Below are positions 7,266-8,801 of a stretch of DNA of 8,801 bases, piece by piece. The notes beneath the pieces were generated by a model, which did not search any database, was not told the DNA's origin, and saw only the letters and a list, made by a program, of their open reading frames with translations. The DNA comes from Thermodesulfovibrionia bacterium (GTDB lineage Bacteria > Nitrospirota > Thermodesulfovibrionia > UBA6902): positions 1 through 8,801 of the forward strand of contig CAMYJJ010000123.1 in assembly GCA_947258735.1 (NCBI GenBank). The letters run 5' to 3'. Position 1 is the stretch's first letter. Each line of letters starts with the position of its first letter. Both the position numbers and the translations under genes were made by a program.

Positions 7266-7293
7266 GTAGGGGCGAACGGCTGTTCGCTCTTAC
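7266..7293 (+). repeat. GTAGGGGC palindromic repeat, copy B (between convergent genes)
   Basis: It differs from copy A (5139-5166) at two of 28 positions. Both are C-to-T in the right arm (7281, 7288), and both turn a G-C pair into G-U in plus-strand RNA, so all 14 pairs remain possible there. On the minus-strand RNA the same sites would be A-C mismatches. It begins one base after the stop of the TIGR01777-family gene and contains the stop codon of the opposing epimerase gene (7292-7290). It is a plausible terminator or 3' protective hairpin, though no long T-run follows on either strand. Confidence 0.85.
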
Positions 7294-8297
7294 TCTTTCC
7301 ACTCCAGCTTCTGAAGCATTTTCTTATTCTCAAAAAACCACTGGACCGTTTTTTCAACACCCTTTTCGAGCGGCATGGTCGGTTTCCAGGCAAGCATTTT
7401 TTTTGCCTTATCAATATTAGCCCATGTTGCGGTTACATCAGCAGGATGGAGCTTGTATCTTTTGACTTTTACTTTTTTGCCGAGATGTTTACCGAGCATA
7501 TTAATCACATCATTCAGAACATACGGTTTGTCACCACCCAGATTAATGATCTCATATCCGAGGGGTCGTAATGCCCTTATTGTTCCATCGGCAATATCGT
7601 CGATATAGGTAAAGTCCCTGGTCTGTGATCCATCACCGAACAGGGGGATAGGCTTGCCCTCATCAATATTCTTCATAAATTTAAAAATGCTCATATCCGG
7701 TCTTCCTGCAGGTCCATACACGGTAAAAAACCTGAGAATGCTCACATCCAGGCCATGAAGATAATGGTATGCATGACAGAGTGCTTCTGCACCTTTCTTT
7801 GTAGCAGAGTAAGGGGCCAGAGGGGTGTCAGTTTTTGATTCCTCTTTAAACGGCATATCAAGGGACGCGTACAGGCTTGAGGTAGACGCAAGCACAAACT
7901 TCCTGACCTTATGGTCTTTGCAGCACTCAAGGAGATTCAGGGTCCCCTGCGTATTGGTCTGGAGATATACCCATGGGTCGTCTACCGATGCTCTCACACC
8001 GGCCCTGGCAGCCAGGTTGATTACCGCATCTATCTTATTATCTTTGAATACCTTCCTGAGCTTGTGGTATTCCCCGATATCAGCTTTATGGAATTTAAAA
8101 TTTTTATAGTCCCTGAGGGATTTCAGTCTCCACCGTTTCAAAGCAGGATCATAATAATCATTCAGATTATCTATTCCGATAACGGTTTTCTTCATCTCAA
8201 GAAGCAGCTGCGAGACCTTCCATCCGATGAAACCTGCGCAGCCCGTTACCGCTACATGTTTCCCCTTAAATACTATCTTCGGCAGATCCTTCTTCAT
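7290..8297 (-). CDS. UDP-glucuronate 4-epimerase-like NAD-dependent epimerase (CapI/LspL type)
   Basis: A 335-aa extended SDR that probably interconverts UDP-glucuronate and UDP-galacturonate for surface polysaccharide, in the cytoplasm. The start is ATG 8297-8295, behind GGAGG (8307-8303, 5-nt spacing). A longer frame to 8417 exists, but its extra 40 residues are unlike the family. Motifs: VTGCAGFIG (17-25) for NAD; LNDYYDPALKR (45-55) and NLAARAGVR (94-102), both typical of the UDP-GlcA 4-epimerase branch. Catalytic elements are Ser/Thr 138-140 and Tyr163-x-x-x-Lys167. RFFTVYGPAGRPDM (189-202) and QTRDFTYIDDI (225-235) follow. An unusual Cys (C20) sits inside the glycine motif. It is divergent from the O-antigen ligase-like gene, which supports a role in polysaccharide synthesis. 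Substrate specificity is inferred; a UDP-glucose or UDP-GlcNAc 4-epimerase is less likely. Confidence 0.9.
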   Translation of the reverse strand: MKKDLPKIVFKGKHVAVTGCAGFIGWKVSQLLLEMKKTVIGIDNLNDYYDPALKRWRLKSLRDYKNFKFHKADIGEYHKLRKVFKDNKIDAVINLAARAGVRASVDDPWVYLQTNTQGTLNLLECCKDHKVRKFVLASTSSLYASLDMPFKEESKTDTPLAPYSATKKGAEALCHAYHYLHGLDVSILRFFTVYGPAGRPDMSIFKFMKNIDEGKPIPLFGDGSQTRDFTYIDDIADGTIRALRPLGYEIINLGGDKPYVLNDVINMLGKHLGKKVKVKRYKLHPADVTATWANIDKAKKMLAWKPTMPLEKGVEKTVQWFFENKKMLQKLEWKE

Positions 8298-8330
8298 TTC
8301 ATCCTCCGGCAATGGTAATCTTGCATGATT

Positions 8331-8339
8331 TGTTATAAT
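8331..8339 (+). promoter_or_regulatory. Extended -10 promoter for the O-antigen ligase-like gene
   Basis: TGTTATAAT (TG-N-TATAAT, perfect hexamer 8334-8339) points toward the ligase-like gene. The start would be near 8346, leaving a leader of about 60 nt, very A/T rich. No good -35 is seen at 17 bp (AATGGT). The same bases form the -10 of the opposite promoter. Confidence 0.5.
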
Positions 8340-8363
8340 ACAGCACAAATTTTTTAAAAACAA
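8335..8363 (-). promoter_or_regulatory. Sigma70-type promoter for the epimerase gene
   Basis: On the minus strand, TTGTTT (8363-8358) and TATTAT (8340-8335, 5 of 6) are 17 bp apart. The -35 is weak (3 of 6). The start site would be near 8328, with a leader of about 30 nt that contains GGAGG. It shares five bases of its -10 with the divergent promoter. Confidence 0.35.
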
Positions 8364-8405
8364 ATGAAATTCAATACATTTACACTCATATTTTAAGGGC
8401 TTACA

Positions 8406-8801
8406 TTGAACAAACATGCAGACGTGGCTGTTAAGAGCAAAGATGAGCTGCAGTACAACCTTCTCTTCTGGGGTCTGTGCAGCATGTTTTTTTTTATCCC
8501 GGTTGCAAAATCACCTGCTATCATCTCAGGCCTCTTTTCACTAGTTGTATGGCTATTTTCAGGGATTGCCTTGAAAAGATTTCAGCATCTGAAACAGCAG
8601 CATTATCTTTATCCTGTATGTCTGTTATTCGTTCTGATTTGGCTGGGATTGCTGCATGCAGAAAACATAACCTATGAAATAGGACATGTCAAACGTTCCT
8701 ATTACTGGCTGTATGTATTTGCTGTAGCTTCGTTGCCGTTTTCAAGGTTTGATGCGGAGAAACTGCTTAAGGCCTTCTTAGGTGGACTGACGTTTACGGC
8801 G
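8406..8801 (+). CDS. O-antigen ligase (WaaL)-like membrane protein, N-terminal part (cut by window edge)
   Basis: The frame is open from an in-frame TAA at 8394 to the window end: 132 codons from TTG 8406. TTG is chosen because AAGGG (8395-8399) stands 6 nt before it. The next in-frame start codon, GTG 8424, has no ribosome site, and the nearby ATG at 8416 is out of frame. The product starts MNKHADVAVKSKDELQYNLL, then hydrophobic runs at about 20-34 (FWGLCSMFFFIPVA) and 38-56 (AIISGLFSLVVWLFSGIAL), a basic loop, and 71-81 (PVCLLFVLIWL). GLLHAENITYEIGHVKRSYYWLYVFAVASLP follows as separate short motifs known from the O-antigen ligase/polymerase superfamily. Family members transfer polymer from undecaprenyl diphosphate to lipid A-core in the inner membrane. 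The large periplasmic loop with catalytic residues lies beyond the window, so ligase versus polymerase is open. Confidence 0.75.
   Translation, partial: MNKHADVAVKSKDELQYNLLFWGLCSMFFFIPVAKSPAIISGLFSLVVWLFSGIALKRFQHLKQQHYLYPVCLLFVLIWLGLLHAENITYEIGHVKRSYYWLYVFAVASLPFSRFDAEKLLKAFLGGLTFTA

Noticed and set aside
6721..7302. 193-aa open frame on the minus strand
   Set aside because: It lies opposite a clear TIGR01777-family gene, shows no recognisable motif and has no ribosome site. It is a shadow of the codon pattern of the real gene.
7911..8318. 135-aa plus-strand frame opposite the epimerase
   Set aside because: The epimerase on the other strand has full catalytic motifs; this frame is its antisense shadow.
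8298..8417. 40-residue N-terminal extension of the epimerase (start at 8417)
   Set aside because: The extension runs over the predicted promoters, is unlike the family, and the inner ATG has a strong GGAGG at proper spacing.
8477..8677. 66-aa plus-strand frame
   Set aside because: It is out of frame within the O-antigen ligase-like gene, whose frame gives long hydrophobic segments and known motifs.

Overview
The window is about 8.8 kb of bacterial chromosome of moderate GC with dense housekeeping genes. It looks like an uncultivated-type Gram-negative anaerobe or facultative anaerobe, perhaps Nitrospirota or a deltaproteobacterial lineage. That placement is inference. It rests on a multihaem-cytochrome-type C-terminal domain, a secreted propeller/TolC-tail protein, an O-antigen ligase (so an LPS-bearing outer membrane), and spacers rich in GTAGGGGC-type palindromes and 7-bp repeats. 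No marker gene settles the phylum.

Layout, left to right. (1) 3-530 (+): C-terminal piece of a cytochrome-like secreted protein, cut by the window edge. (2) 715-2352 (+): exported beta-propeller protein with a TolC-like tail, preceded by a good sigma70-type promoter. (3) 2353-2508: convergent spacer with an AGGGATT heptamer array and an inverted relative of it. (4) 2509-2676 (-): a 55-aa Trm112/YcaR-type zinc-ribbon protein with its own promoter. (5) 2908-4575 (+): argS, apparently with almost no leader. (6) 4685-5125 (+): four-helix CopD-like membrane protein behind a heptamer array. (7) 5177-6337 (+): tgt, carrying a 15-residue insertion encoded by period-7 repeat DNA. (8) 6380-7264 (+): TIGR01777/YfcH-family SDR protein, apparently leaderless. 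(9) 7290-8297 (-): UDP-glucuronate 4-epimerase-like SDR. (10) 8406-8801 (+): start of an O-antigen ligase-like membrane protein, cut by the window edge and divergent from the epimerase.

Functionally, the middle is translation and tRNA biology (argS, tgt, a Trm112-like protein). The right end is the edge of a cell-surface polysaccharide locus: a nucleotide-sugar epimerase and a polymer ligase that read away from one shared promoter core. The left end is exported or electron-transfer related. No CRISPR array, IS element, tRNA or rRNA was seen.

The most unusual content is between and inside the genes. Four separate period-7 arrays with different unit sequences occur, one of them inside the tgt reading frame. 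Palindromes with GTAGGGGC outer arms and different cores sit in four spacers; one supplies the tgt stop codon and another contains the epimerase stop codon.
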